Source: Bacillus sp. CECT 9360 (GTDB lineage Bacteria; Bacillota; Bacilli; Bacillales; DSM-1321). From it: DNA of 64,000 nt. The position numbers and the translations under genes were made by a program. The DNA lies in contig NZ_CAKKNA010000003.1 of assembly GCF_918741275.1 (NCBI RefSeq), positions 1 to 64,000 of the forward strand, read 5' to 3'. Under the pieces are notes generated by a model. The model was not told where the DNA came from and made no database searches. It was given only the letters and a program-made list of their open reading frames with translations. Positions within the stretch are counted from its first letter, which is position 1; every line of letters starts with the position of its first letter. Shown in pieces: positions 15,887 through 25,600 of this stretch.

Positions 15887-16207
15887 CAAGGATGTATAAG
15901 GAGTTTTAGCAAACTAAATTGATGTTGTGGCCAGTCTAGTTTTATAGCTCAAATTCTCAATTTTTCATAAAAATTCCAAATATCATTTAACATATCATAT
16001 AAATAGCCGATAATAATTTAGTAAGGTATGAGATTTTTACGCTAAGTTTACAACTTCTTAAATGGTTATTAAAAACTATTAAGTAAAATCATATTCGTAC
16101 CCATAGTTGTCCGGGCTTGTATACACTCTGGTTTCAGATTTATAAATAGTGAGTTTGTGGCTAAGATAACAAGCTCGGTCAACGACTAAAAAAAACTGCA
16201 ATTACAG
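15887..16207. other. AT-rich intergenic stretch without visible genes
   Basis: Low-complexity, stop-rich sequence on both strands between the gene remnant and the terminator of the MOSC gene. No promoter pair, repeat or hairpin of note was seen. It may be the decayed remainder of the gene whose 3' end survives at 15733-15885. Confidence 0.4.
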
Positions 16208-16252
16208 CATATAAAAAAGCCAAAGAAAGATTATTTTCTTTGGCTTTCCGTG
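16208..16252 (-). terminator. Terminator downstream of the MOSC gene
   Basis: AAAGCCAAAGAAA / TTTCTTTGGCTTT perfect stem; on the minus strand it is followed by TTTTTTAT. About 60 bases after the stop codon. Confidence 0.85.
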
Positions 16253-16311
16253 TTTAATTTTTCTTTATTAGGTCTTTGAGGACCTGAAGGTTGCATTTAA
16301 ATAGAATCCTA

Positions 16312-17037
16312 TTAGATTAAAACAATTTCATCTCTTGTATGAATTTCACCTGTTTGTACGACCGTCGCATAAACACCAAAATAATTATTGCGTTCTCTCA
16401 CTACTGTTTTTAGAAGGGTCTTTTCCATTTCCAATGTGTCAGGTTGGATATTGATAATATTACATCTTTCGCAATGCCTTTTGATTTCAAGAATAACGTT
16501 CCCGATTTTTATTCGTTTTCCGAACAGGGTGTCTTCTAAAAAAGGGGTGTCATCATGTAATGAAATAACCAGGTTTGGCCTAAAACGCCGAAAATCGACT
16601 TGCTTTCCCCACATTTCTTCTAGCTTTCTTAGCGAAGCCTCATTGACTAGTAATATATGTTCTTCTTCAATTGCTCCAATTGGCACATGACCAGGAGAGT
16701 ATACTTTTTGATAGATATGTGATTTGCCGGATAGGGCTTTCATCTCTTCTAGGCATTCGTCATCGTCCCAATAAAACTCCCTTCCGTCCGGGGCAACAAT
16801 CTTAACGCGCGGGAACTGATCATCTTTTTCTTCCCCTTCAAATTGCGCTTTATAAGCCAGCATTTCCGGTATGTACGTTGCTATCAGGTATTTTTTGCGC
16901 CTCGCTTCATCTATGAACACATGGCTTCTGTCTCCATATAACCCATAATCCTGAACCTTGCTTTTGGCAACACTCTCGCCATGAAAAGATTTAATAGGAT
17001 AACGGTAGATCTCTTTTATTAGTCCTATAGAGTCCAC
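16312..17037 (-). CDS. MOSC domain protein with N-terminal MOSC beta-barrel domain
   Basis: About 241 residues. The N-terminal MOSC_N-like barrel opens with IGLIKEIYRYPIKSFHG and YGLYGDRSHVFID (about 5-50). The C-terminal MOSC domain (about 110-235) includes FRRFRPNLVI and the cysteine-bearing RHCERCNIINIQPDT. MOSC proteins carry sulfur or bind molybdenum cofactor and act in cofactor sulfuration or N-hydroxylated-compound reduction; here it stands alone. The start is uncertain: GTG at good distance from AAAGG is preferred over TTG and GTG codons slightly upstream. Confidence 0.8.
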   Translation of the reverse strand: MDSIGLIKEIYRYPIKSFHGESVAKSKVQDYGLYGDRSHVFIDEARRKKYLIATYIPEMLAYKAQFEGEEKDDQFPRVKIVAPDGREFYWDDDECLEEMKALSGKSHIYQKVYSPGHVPIGAIEEEHILLVNEASLRKLEEMWGKQVDFRRFRPNLVISLHDDTPFLEDTLFGKRIKIGNVILEIKRHCERCNIINIQPDTLEMEKTLLKTVVRERNNYFGVYATVVQTGEIHTRDEIVLI

Positions 17038-17205
17038 ACAGAGCACCAACCTTTCAGATTGTTTGTATACAATTACTATAACAAAACTCGGGAGCCCTGA
17101 CTGCCCTGACTTAAACTGAAACCCTTCCCTATTGCATATCTGGCACTTATCATAATATCAGTTTCCAAATATAATGAAGCCATTACATTTTAGGGGGAAT
17201 GAATA

Positions 17206-17604
17206 TTGAATATTTCATACAAAACAACCACAGAAATCGGATCAGAGGATCTTTCAAGAGTGTTTAAAGCTTCTGGGATTAGACGGCCATCCGATGACCT
17301 GCCTCGGCTTCAACGGATGATTGACAATGCGGATATCATTATCAGTGCCTGGGATGATGGAAAATTGATTGGAGTTGCCAGGGCGATAACCGATTATAGC
17401 TATTGTTGTTATCTATCAGACCTAGCAGTGGACAGAGAATATCATAATAAGGGGATTGGCAAAGAATTACTTCGATTGCTGCTAGAGCAACTCGGTGAAG
17501 AAGTAACTTTGTTGCTGTTGGCTTCCCCTGTTGCCATGGAGTACTATCCACATATCGGGTTTGAAAAAGTTGATAATGGATTTAAAATCACAAGCAAGCG
17601 GTGA
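17206..17604 (+). CDS. GNAT-family N-acetyltransferase
   Basis: A 132-residue single-domain GNAT. The acetyl-CoA-binding motif is YLSDLAVDREYHNKGIGKEL (about 66-85, QxxGxG-like HNKGIG), and the C-terminal YYPHIGFEKVDNGF is typical of the small YjdJ/YpeA-type members. The substrate is unknown. The start is TTG behind AGGGGG; no in-frame ATG is available. It converges on the SDR gene, with a 20-bp-period repeat array in between. Confidence 0.85.
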   Translation: MNISYKTTTEIGSEDLSRVFKASGIRRPSDDLPRLQRMIDNADIIISAWDDGKLIGVARAITDYSYCCYLSDLAVDREYHNKGIGKELLRLLLEQLGEEVTLLLLASPVAMEYYPHIGFEKVDNGFKITSKR

Positions 17605-17623
17605 CACCTTATGATCAGAACTG

Positions 17624-17775
17624 GCATCGCACAAATTTAGATAATCGAGCATAATTTTCACTTATCGAGCACAAATCTGGATAATCGAGCATAAATCTGA
17701 ATAATCGAGCACAAATTTCATTTATCGAGCACAAATAAATATGCGAACAATAATTTTTCAATTTCCGAACACAAA
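17624..17775. repeat. 20-bp-period degenerate repeat array, locus 1
   Basis: Core ATCGAGCACAAAT recurs with starts at 17644, 17664, 17684, 17704 and 17724, exactly 20 bp apart. Weaker units at about 17624, 17742 and 17764 keep the overall phase. The remaining bases of each unit fall into two types, TCTGGATA-like (units 0, 2, 3) and TTTCACTT-like (units 1, 4). It lies in the 3' gap between convergent genes, just after the GNAT stop codon. The core changes away from the array centre, so it is not a CRISPR. Confidence 0.85.
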
Positions 17776-17823
17776 AATGCAGAAATTGATAAAATTTCAA
17801 ACAGACATCTCTTAATTTCATAA

Positions 17824-17866
17824 GAAAAAGACCGCTCCTCAATTTAACAGAGGCAGCGGCCCGTAC
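17824..17866 (-). terminator. Terminator downstream of the SDR gene
   Basis: On the minus strand GCCGCTGCCTC pairs with GAGGAGCGGTC, followed by TTTTTCTT, about 17 bases after the stop codon. Confidence 0.75.
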
Positions 17867-17882
17867 TTCAAATTCAGTTAAG

Positions 17883-18599
17883 TTATACCAAACGTGCTCC
17901 CCCGTCGATAAGGATAACGGTTCCGGTAGTAAATCCGTTTTTCGCCAAGTAGACATAGGATTCTGCGATGTCTTCAGATGTTGCCACACGGCCAACTGGC
18001 AACTGCTCAGCTATACCATTATACATGGCCTGACGTTGCTCTTGTGGCATCCCGCCGTACATTGGCGTATCCACGATTCCAGGTGAAACAATGTTTACCC
18101 TTACAGGAGCAAGGTCTACTGCAAGTCCGCGAACCAATCCTTCAAGCGCTGAGTTAATCGCCGCTAAGGTAGAAGCACCCTTAGGAGGTCGCACACCGTA
18201 CACACCGGAAGTTAACGTGATGGAACCTGCTTCATTTAAAAACGGGATAGCAGCCTTAACGGTTATGTACTGTCCCCAGAACTTGCTATCAAACGCAGCT
18301 TTTGCATCGTTAACAGGCAAGTCGCTAAATTGGCCCATCGCCCCTTCCCCTGCCGTAACGACTAAATGATCAAATTTCCCTACTTTATTGAAAAAGTCTG
18401 CCAGCTTCTCATCGCTGCGAAAATCGACTTCATAAGTTTCTACACCATCTCCAAGACTCTGTTTTGCCTCAGAAAGCTTCGATGCAGAACGGCTCGCAAT
18501 AATGATTTGGGCGGATTCCTCAAGGAATGCCTTAGCTGTTGCCAACCCAATACCGGAAGTGCCCCCAACAACGACAACTCGTTTTCCTGTCAATAACAT
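17883..18599 (-). CDS. SDR-family oxidoreductase with atypical active site
   Basis: A 238-residue Rossmann-fold protein. The nucleotide-binding GGTSGIG is at residues 12-18, DFRSDEK is the adenine-binding region, and the C-terminal GTVILIDGGARLV is the usual SDR end. The catalytic YxxxK is not present: where it should align, the sequence reads LAAINSALEGL, so Tyr and Lys are replaced, while a Tyr stands earlier in TSGVYGVRPPKG. It may use another residue or be catalytically different. The start follows GGGAGG at good spacing. Monocistronic. Confidence 0.82.
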   Translation of the reverse strand: MLLTGKRVVVVGGTSGIGLATAKAFLEESAQIIIASRSASKLSEAKQSLGDGVETYEVDFRSDEKLADFFNKVGKFDHLVVTAGEGAMGQFSDLPVNDAKAAFDSKFWGQYITVKAAIPFLNEAGSITLTSGVYGVRPPKGASTLAAINSALEGLVRGLAVDLAPVRVNIVSPGIVDTPMYGGMPQEQRQAMYNGIAEQLPVGRVATSEDIAESYVYLAKNGFTTGTVILIDGGARLV

Positions 18600-18735
18600 A
18601 GTAAAAACCTCCCTCTATATTTCTGGTGATTAGTCTATCCAATTTGCAATACTTGAGACATCTTATAGCAGTCTCCAGTTGACTATATTTTACTCGTGCC
18701 TTACCCATAAAGAAAATAATCTGTTCATAGACAAC

Positions 18736-18764
18736 CAAAAAGGAGCTGCAGCACAGCTCCTAGA
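18736..18764 (-). terminator. Terminator downstream of cwlJ
   Basis: AGGAGCTG / CAGCTCCT stem on the minus strand followed by TTTTTGG, directly after the cwlJ stop codon. Confidence 0.75.
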
Positions 18765-18768
18765 CAAA

Positions 18769-19197
18769 TTAATAGGTATTATAAACATTCTCACACTCAG
18801 CCCCTGTTGGCTGATAAAAACAATGGAGCTTGTAACGTCCAACATGAGGCTGATTATACCAAGTAGCTGGACAATCTCCCGGTGGCCTGAAGTACCATAG
18901 AGCATATTTTGCCGGCCATATTCTCTCACCATTTACTGCCCGGCGTGCCAGCCTTCTTTCACGTTCCCTAGGCTTCTGATAAAAGTATCCTTTTTGGACA
19001 GCTTCAAAAGCGTGGGGCTGATAAATCATTTGAGGAACAGTCCGCAGTCCTTTAAAATCTGAACAATTCGCCCTTATTCGGTTTATTCCTACATTTCCGA
19101 TGAGCAGCATACCCTGTTGGCCCTCTCCCTCACCCTCCGCTCTTAGCAATCGTGCCAATAAATCAATATCGGTCTGCGTGGTTTTTACAACTGCCAT
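18769..19197 (-). CDS. cwlJ: Spore cortex-lytic cell wall hydrolase CwlJ
   Basis: Exactly 142 residues from the chosen ATG, the length of B. subtilis CwlJ. Similarity runs end to end: DIDLLARLLRAEGEGEGQQG with the catalytic Glu, GNVGINRIRANCSDFKGLRT, WPAKYALWYFRPPGDCP and the C-terminal CENVYNTY. CwlJ sits in the spore coat and degrades cortex peptidoglycan during germination, notably with calcium-dipicolinate. In B. subtilis it is followed by gerQ; no gerQ follows here, where a terminator and the SDR gene come next. An 11-codon upstream extension is rejected because GGAGG fits this ATG. Confidence 0.93.
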   Translation of the reverse strand: MAVVKTTQTDIDLLARLLRAEGEGEGQQGMLLIGNVGINRIRANCSDFKGLRTVPQMIYQPHAFEAVQKGYFYQKPRERERRLARRAVNGERIWPAKYALWYFRPPGDCPATWYNQPHVGRYKLHCFYQPTGAECENVYNTY

Positions 19198-19522
19198 CCT
19201 TCCACCTCCACTAAATATTCCCTTTATCATATTCCATCCCGCCCGAATGATGACCCATAAAAGGAAAATACTAATGGTAGCTGATGTTTTTTTATGTTTA
19301 AATAATTTTACTAACTATTGGTCTTAAAAACTTTACTGAATTTTCCTTATATTAAAGGATATATACCTATTTCCCTCCTTTACTCTTTACAAAATAATGT
19401 TTTATTAATATTATTTTTATTATAAATAATGAAAAAATATCATTTAAAAAGTGAAAGCGATTTCCGAAAAAGCTTCTATTTCTATTAACATCGCAGTTAA
19501 CATTCAAACTAAGGAGAATCGT

Positions 19523-20893
19523 ATGCAAAACAACAGAGAAGAGTCACAGTTACATAGAGGTTTGGAACAGAGACATATTACATTAATGTCGCTCGGCGCA
19601 GCGATTGGAGTCGGTCTGTTTCTTGGTTCCGCCGATGCAATTAAACTTGCGGGGCCTGGGATTTTGTTAGCTTACACGCTTGGCGGCCTTGTTATTTTCT
19701 TTATTATGAGAGCGCTTGGTGAAATGGCCATCAAAAATCCCGTTGCCGGTTCGTTTAGCCGTTATGCCCGGGATTATATTGGACCGCTCGCAGGGTTTAT
19801 CACCGGTTGGAATTATTGGTTTTTGTGGATTGTAACATGTATGGCTGAAATTACGGCAGTCGGAATCTATATGCAGTACTGGTTTCCTGGTACGGCGCAA
19901 TGGGCCTGGGCTCTTGGTGCATTAGTGATCATGGTAACGGTTAATTTCCTGGCAGTCAAAGCATATGGAGAGTTAGAGTTTTGGTTTGCTCTCATTAAAA
20001 TCGTAACGATTGTATTAATGATTATTATGGGGCTCGGGATCATCCTGTTTGGCTTTGGAAATGGTGGTGTTGCTACGGGGTTTAGCAATCTTTTTAGTCA
20101 TGGTGGCTTTTTCCCGAATGGCATCTCAGGCGTATTACTTTCTTTCCAGATGGTTATGTTTGCGTATCTTGGCGTTGAAATGATTGGGGTAACAGCGGGG
20201 GAAGTAAAAAATCCGACAAAGGCGTTATCTCGCGCGATCGATTCCGTATTCTGGCGTATTTTGATATTTTATGTGCTTTCGTTAACTGTCATTATGGCCA
20301 TTTATCCATGGAATGAAATCAGTCCGGAACAAAGTCCGTTTGTAATGACATTTGAGCAGTTAGGGATTAAAGGAGCAGCCGGTATTATTAACTTCGTTGT
20401 CCTTACCGCCGCTCTCTCTTCCTGTAACAGCGGCATCTTTAGCACGGGACGGATGCTTTTTAATCTGGCACAGCAAAATGAAGCTCCAAAAAGCTTTGAA
20501 AAAACAACAAAAAATGGGATCCCCGGCATCGCGATAATCGTCTCTGCCGTTGTATTACTATTCGGTGTTTATCTAAACTATATCGTTTCAGAAAAAGTGT
20601 TCAGATGGGTAACAAGTATCGCTACTTTCGGAGCCATCTGGACATGGGGAACGATACTGATTTCCCATATTCTATACCGGAGAAGAATGGCGGAAGAAGA
20701 AAAAAGGCAAATAACATACAAAATGCCGTTATATCCGTTAAGTTCCTATATTTCATTAGCATTTTTGGCGTTAGTCATCGTCCTGATGGGCTTTTCCGAA
20801 AATACAATTATCGCCCTCATTGTTGGTCCGATATGGATTATCCTGCTTGTAGCCTGTTACTTTGGATTCGGATTAAATAAACGAACAAATTGA
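19523..20893 (+). CDS. Amino-acid permease (APC superfamily, AAT family)
   Basis: About 456 residues with twelve predicted membrane helices. The N-terminal LHRGLEQRHITLMSLGAAIG is the hallmark of the AAT (GabP/ProY/AlaP-like) family of amino-acid/proton symporters; EVKNPTKALSRAI and the late ISHILYRRRM are also typical. The substrate cannot be fixed from sequence; neutral amino acids such as alanine, serine, proline or GABA are possible. The ATG after AAGGAGA is used instead of a GTG 24 codons upstream. A terminator follows. Confidence 0.9.
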   Translation: MQNNREESQLHRGLEQRHITLMSLGAAIGVGLFLGSADAIKLAGPGILLAYTLGGLVIFFIMRALGEMAIKNPVAGSFSRYARDYIGPLAGFITGWNYWFLWIVTCMAEITAVGIYMQYWFPGTAQWAWALGALVIMVTVNFLAVKAYGELEFWFALIKIVTIVLMIIMGLGIILFGFGNGGVATGFSNLFSHGGFFPNGISGVLLSFQMVMFAYLGVEMIGVTAGEVKNPTKALSRAIDSVFWRILIFYVLSLTVIMAIYPWNEISPEQSPFVMTFEQLGIKGAAGIINFVVLTAALSSCNSGIFSTGRMLFNLAQQNEAPKSFEKTTKNGIPGIAIIVSAVVLLFGVYLNYIVSEKVFRWVTSIATFGAIWTWGTILISHILYRRRMAEEEKRQITYKMPLYPLSSYISLAFLALVIVLMGFSENTIIALIVGPIWIILLVACYFGFGLNKRTN

Positions 20894-20894
20894 A

Positions 20895-20937
20895 TTGCTA
20901 ACACCTCCCGGTCAAACGATCAGGAGGTGTTTTTCCT
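20895..20937 (+). terminator. Terminator after the AAT permease
   Basis: AACACCTCC / GGAGGTGTT stem followed by TTTTCC. Confidence 0.85.
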
Positions 20938-21320
20938 TAGCTAAAAAAATAATTATATAATAGGCGAGCGAGCCACAAGAACAGTAGAAACCATAAAATT
21001 AAAACAGCCCCGGCCATAAGCCAATTTTTCGGTTTACTGCCTTTTTTGTCTTCCACATGCGTCATTGCATCTGCGAGCACGTCGCCGGGCATTAATTTTA
21101 ACGCAATCATGATCCCAATAGGGACGATTATTATATCATCCAGGTAACCAAGGATTGGGATAAAGTCCGGAATAAGGTCAATCGGGCTGAAGGCATATGC
21201 CACTATTAAAGCGGCGAATATCTTAGCGTACCAAGGAGTTCGCTTATCTTTATAGGAAAAATACACGATCAAAATCTGTTTCTTCAATGCCCTTGCCCAG
21301 TCATTTATTCTTTTAAGCAA
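20937..21320 (-). CDS. DUF1232 membrane protein, second copy
   Basis: A 127-residue protein with the DUF1232 core AFSPIDLIPDFIPILGYLDD (about 43-62) and a C-terminal membrane helix (about 102-125). It is a paralogue of the 5902-6309 protein but shorter and differently ended. A TTG start is the only in-frame option and AAGGAG is rather far (about 12 bases), so the start is less certain. It follows the DUF4349 lipoprotein gene by 29 bp on the same strand, consistent with an operon. Function unknown. Confidence 0.75.
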   Translation of the reverse strand: MLKRINDWARALKKQILIVYFSYKDKRTPWYAKIFAALIVAYAFSPIDLIPDFIPILGYLDDIIIVPIGIMIALKLMPGDVLADAMTHVEDKKGSKPKNWLMAGAVLILWFLLFLWLARLLYNYFFS

Positions 21321-21349
21321 CAGTTCTCATTTCTCCTTCTTCCTTGTAT

Positions 21350-22243
21350 TTATTCTCTTCTCTTCTTTCTTATCCTTACTATATAGTAAATGAGAAATGC
21401 GATCGCGAAAAGAATGATGAAAACCGGGAGATTTCCGATGAAGAAGACCGTGATTCCTGAAAGGACAGCCATTAAGAAATTAATGCTGCCGGCAAATTGT
21501 TTTTTTGTTTTTCCCCATGTATTTAAGTCTTTTTTATCAATAGTTGGCACGACTACTTTTTCCTCAAAAGTATTGATTGTCACAGTGGCATATGCCACCT
21601 GGTTATCGAGGAACTTCATTCTACCAACGATTGTCTCTATTTCTTCCTGCACATTTGCGAGATCACCCGAGATTTTCAGAAGGTCCTCGGTTTTTTCTGC
21701 TTTTTGCATGAAGACCAGCAGCCTAGCTTCCACTGCTTTTTTCGATTTGAGGCGTGATTCCAAATCGACATATTCCTCCGTGACATCCTCGCCTCTTACA
21801 TTTCGTTCAATGACCTTTGCAGCTGTTGCTTCAGTCTCACTCAGGAACTTCTGAAAGCTTTTCTCGGGCACCCTGGCTATCACCATTCCGTTCAGATAGC
21901 CCTTATCTTCGCTGAACACATTCGATTGCACAATATATCCACCGTACTGTTTCACCTTATCCTCAAGCTTTACATGATGTTTTTCGAGGTTTTTCACTTC
22001 CAACCGCAGTTCCGCATTATGAATCACCTTTCTCTCGGTTGCGGCAGGTTCACTATCCTCTTTCACTGTTTCTGCTTTTCCTTCCCCCTCTGAGATGTTC
22101 TCGGTTGTCTTACTTGAATCCTTCATGTTTTCTGTTTGCAAGTCCGGCTGAGCTTTATCGCTCGATTCATTGTCTCCTGAGCAGGCAACCAGCAGGAGCA
22201 AAAAAAGAAATGCGAATGCAGCAATCACGTTTCTTGATTTCAT
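21350..22243 (-). CDS. DUF4349 domain lipoprotein
   Basis: A 297-residue protein: signal peptide with lipobox LLLVACSG (Cys about 21), an acidic linker (about 25-70), the DUF4349 domain (about 70-235) with a predicted coiled coil around YVDLESRLKSKKAVEARLL, and a C-terminal membrane helix (about 260-285) ending in basic residues. It would be anchored at both ends, outside the membrane. Function unknown; family members are common in Firmicutes. Probably co-transcribed with the DUF1232 gene downstream. Confidence 0.85.
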   Translation of the reverse strand: MKSRNVIAAFAFLFLLLLVACSGDNESSDKAQPDLQTENMKDSSKTTENISEGEGKAETVKEDSEPAATERKVIHNAELRLEVKNLEKHHVKLEDKVKQYGGYIVQSNVFSEDKGYLNGMVIARVPEKSFQKFLSETEATAAKVIERNVRGEDVTEEYVDLESRLKSKKAVEARLLVFMQKAEKTEDLLKISGDLANVQEEIETIVGRMKFLDNQVAYATVTINTFEEKVVVPTIDKKDLNTWGKTKKQFAGSINFLMAVLSGITVFFIGNLPVFIILFAIAFLIYYIVRIRKKRRE

Positions 22244-22383
22244 TCTATTTCCCCCTCTTTTATTAGAAGAGACGAAAAGAAAGGAAATTAGTTACAATTT
22301 TTTCTAAGAAAAGCACAAGCGTCCTGCCAATAATTCTAGCTTGCGTCTTATTTCGATAACGCCGGAAGATTATATTGCCTGAA

Positions 22384-22575
22384 TGTCACGCTTTGTTGCC
22401 GCTTCTCCTATTTTTGTTGCCGGGACAATGAAGATTGTTGCCGGAATTTTCATTTTGTTGCCACCGCAAGATTTCGTTGCCAGTTTGTCACGTTTTGTTG
22501 CCGCTTTACCTATTTTTGTTGCCGGGACACTGAAGACTGTTGCTTCTATTTTCATTTTGTTAAATATTCGTTGCA
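22384..22575. repeat. 21-bp-period repeat array, locus 2, with a 102-bp higher-order duplication
   Basis: GTTGCC recurs with starts near 22395, 22416, 22437, 22457, 22476, 22497, 22518 and 22539 (last copy GTTGCT), then a decayed GTTAAA at 22559: steps of 19-21 bp. The segment beginning TGTCACG at 22384 is repeated with few changes at 22486, giving a 102-bp super-repeat of five units. The periodicity keeps frames open on both strands but the encoded peptides are simple heptad repeats without ribosome binding sites. It lies between the yfkN terminator and the DUF4349 promoter region. Confidence 0.85.
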
Positions 22576-22616
22576 AAAAAATAACCCGGGCGGCTAAGCC
22601 TCCCGGGTTATTTTTC
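22576..22616 (-). terminator. Terminator after the YfkN-type gene
   Basis: AATAACCCGGG / CCCGGGTTATT perfect stem with T runs on both sides; nine bases after the stop codon of the minus-strand gene. Confidence 0.92.
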
Positions 22617-22624
22617 TGCTTCAC

Positions 22625-25600
22625 TTATTTATTTATATTTACAATTCTACCTTCAACAGAAGCAGTAATCTTGCCGCCATTGAATATCTTTTTCACATAG
22701 TTCACAAATGCGTCAAGGTCTGGGGAGCCATAGGTTCTTTCTTTCCCTTTAAGGACGAGATAGTTATCGCCGCCACCAGCCATGAAGTCATTCACCGTTA
22801 TGGTATACGTTTGTGTATCTTCAATTGGTGTGCCGTCTGCCTTCGTTAACTCAACTACACGTTCAGCAACAGGTTTGCTGAAGTCAGCCTTATATTTCAA
22901 GCCGGAGATTTGCAGCGTTTTTGGAGAGCCTTCAACTGTCCATTGTTGCTGCAGCAACGTTTTAATTTCGGCTCCTCTTAGATTCAGCTTTACAAGCGTG
23001 TTTCCGAAAGGCTGAATTTTTGCCAGTTCGGCGTATGTGATCGTTCCTTGAGGAATATCCGCGCGGATGCCTCCCGGATTCATAAATGCAAAGTCAGACT
23101 TCAGGTCATCTCTCATGGAATCGGCAATTAGGTTGCCAAGCGGTGATTCAGCATTATAAGCATCCGTTCTGGTAATTGGTGCGTCCGTTGTACCCAACGG
23201 TTCCTTTAATTCAGGGAACATATCCAGATATTTGTTAATGAAAGCTGTCGTTTCTGCGTGAGGAGTAACACCTGATTGTGCGACGGTCACGATTTCAGCT
23301 GACTTTGTCACAATATCATTTGTAGTTGGATCGATTTCAAAGTCAACATCTGCAAAAGCTGTTCCATAAGAATAAGCCTGAACAATCAGCTTGTTGTCGA
23401 CGACATTATTCAATTTAGCATGATTATCTCCTGCAAAGATCACGTCCACTTCATCATCAATTGCGTTTGCCAAGTCAACTACTTCGCCGGAAACCACACC
23501 ATTTCTCTCACTGCCCGGGTCATGGGATACAACAACAATTGATTCTACACCTTTAGTCTTTAGCTCTGCCACTGCTTTGTTGACAGCAGGCGCTTGCTCG
23601 ATAAATTCTACTTTTTCAATTCCCGCCGGAGTGACTTTCGAAGGTGTCGCATTTGTTACCACACCGATAAATCCGATCTCCTGGCCGCCAACTTTTTTAA
23701 TGACATACGGATCAAGAATTGGCTTCTTTGTATCCTTGTATACTACATTGGCAACGACATAAGGAAAATCCAATCCTTCAAATTCAACATCGGAATTTGG
23801 TGCCTTTCCGCCATTGATTTGCGCCATTAACATATCGACGCCTTTATCGAATTCATGGTTTCCGACCGTACCAACATCGAAGCCCATATCATTCAGGAAC
23901 TCAAGTGTCGGCTTGTCCTGAAGCTTGGAAGATACCGGGGCACTTGCTCCGACAGCATCCCCTGCCGTAACCAATAATGTGTTTTCTGGATTTTCTGCTT
24001 CCCGGTTCTTTAAATAAGTTGCCAGGTAATCCACACGGCCCTGCTTCACTCCTCCAAATTCAGAGGTTGTATCCAATTGTCCGTGAAGATCATTGACTCC
24101 TAACATTTGTACCTTTACATTTTCAGGTTTCTCGCCTTTTAGATCGAATTTGAAAATGCCGAAGCCTTGGTCATTTGTTCTGTTTGTATAAGAAATCTTG
24201 CTGTCTGCATTTAAATAGTTTGCTCCTTTTGGAGAAGAAGTGAATGTTACATTTACATCCCCGTAGATAGGCGCGATAGACCAATTGTTATCAGCAGTCG
24301 GGTTGATTTCTTTTACCTCTGTGATATAGTCCATTAAGATCTGGCGATTTTCATCCGCTGAATCTACAACGTACTCGCTCCCCTTCACGCCAGGGAAGTT
24401 TCCGCCGCCGGAAGCGCGGTAGTTATTCGTGACCACGATGAATTCCTGGTCAGGGTTTACAGCTTCACCGTTATACTTCAGATTCTTAACCCGGCTGGAG
24501 TCAGAGATCTTTGTCCCTCTGTCATCATAGCGGGCAGGCTTCGTAACATCTACTTGATAGGTAACCCCATCGATAACATCAAAATTGTACGCTTGGAATT
24601 TACTGTTTAACAGCTCTTGTTCCTCTTGTTTAGCAGGGTCGATTGTATTGAATTTGCCTGCAGACATCTCGATCCATTCTTTGACGACAGAGCCTTTTAC
24701 TTTAATCGCTTTAAGCGTATTGTCATATAGATACAGATCTCCGGCGCTTCTGATAGTCAGGTCGCCTGTTTGGATTTCCGTAAACTCTTCGACACCATTT
24801 CGTCCAGCTTTGAAAGGTGCCCCAACGGAAAGGATCGGCAAGTCTTTATATTGTGGTTTGTTATTTGTAATATACTTTTCTACATACCACTTTTGCGCAT
24901 TGGTTACGACCTGCACGGAAGGATCGTCCTGTACCAGCGCGAAGAAGCTGTGAATCGGCGCTGTTGTTGTTCCAATTGGCGTATTTACATATTTAACGGT
25001 CGCGTCATGGTCTTTTTTTACTGCAGCTGCAATCCATTTGTCTTCTTCAGCTTTTTTGCCTGTTGTTTTATCGAAAACGGTGCGGGTAGAGGATTGGGAA
25101 CTAACGATCTTCCATTTTCCTTTAGCGCGTTGCATTTCAAGGTCGATAATGCCTAAGTTACCGCCGCCATAGCCAGCTTGTACAGCCGGTACACCGTTAA
25201 TCGTACCTTTGCCGTTGTTTACTCCGGGCAATACTTTACCATTGTTGTCTTTAAACAAATTGTCTAACGTTGTTTCGCTAGCAGCAGGAAATACCTTGTG
25301 CGTATGCGAGAAAGTAATCGCGTCAATTCCTTGTACTTTGCTCAATGAATAGATGACATCTTCAGTATTGTTTGTGTCTCCGTTAAAGCCTGAATGTGTC
25401 ATGGCAATGACAACATCAGCACCTTTTCGTTTCATTTCAGGAATGAATTTTTTCGCTGTATTAACAATTTCTTTGGTGTTCACTTTGCCTTCAAGATGCG
25501 CTTTGTCCCAGTCCATGATTTGCGGTGGGACAAATCCGATATAACCGATTTTCACCTTTGCTTTTTTCCCTCTGTTGTCGATGATATTTTTCTCGACAAT

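Noticed and set aside
17615-17775. CRISPR-like array
   Set aside because: Units are only 20 bp including spacer, cores are degenerate, spacers fall into two related types and no cas genes are present.
17615-17995. 126-codon minus-strand frame across array 1 and the end of the SDR gene
   Set aside because: It overlaps the SDR gene in another frame and reads through repeats and a terminator.
22370-22700. Open frames on both strands through the 21-bp array (heptad peptides such as PATKIG and FVAALP)
   Set aside because: A 21-bp period keeps frames open on both strands automatically; no ribosome binding site and one frame runs into the yfkN coding region and terminator.
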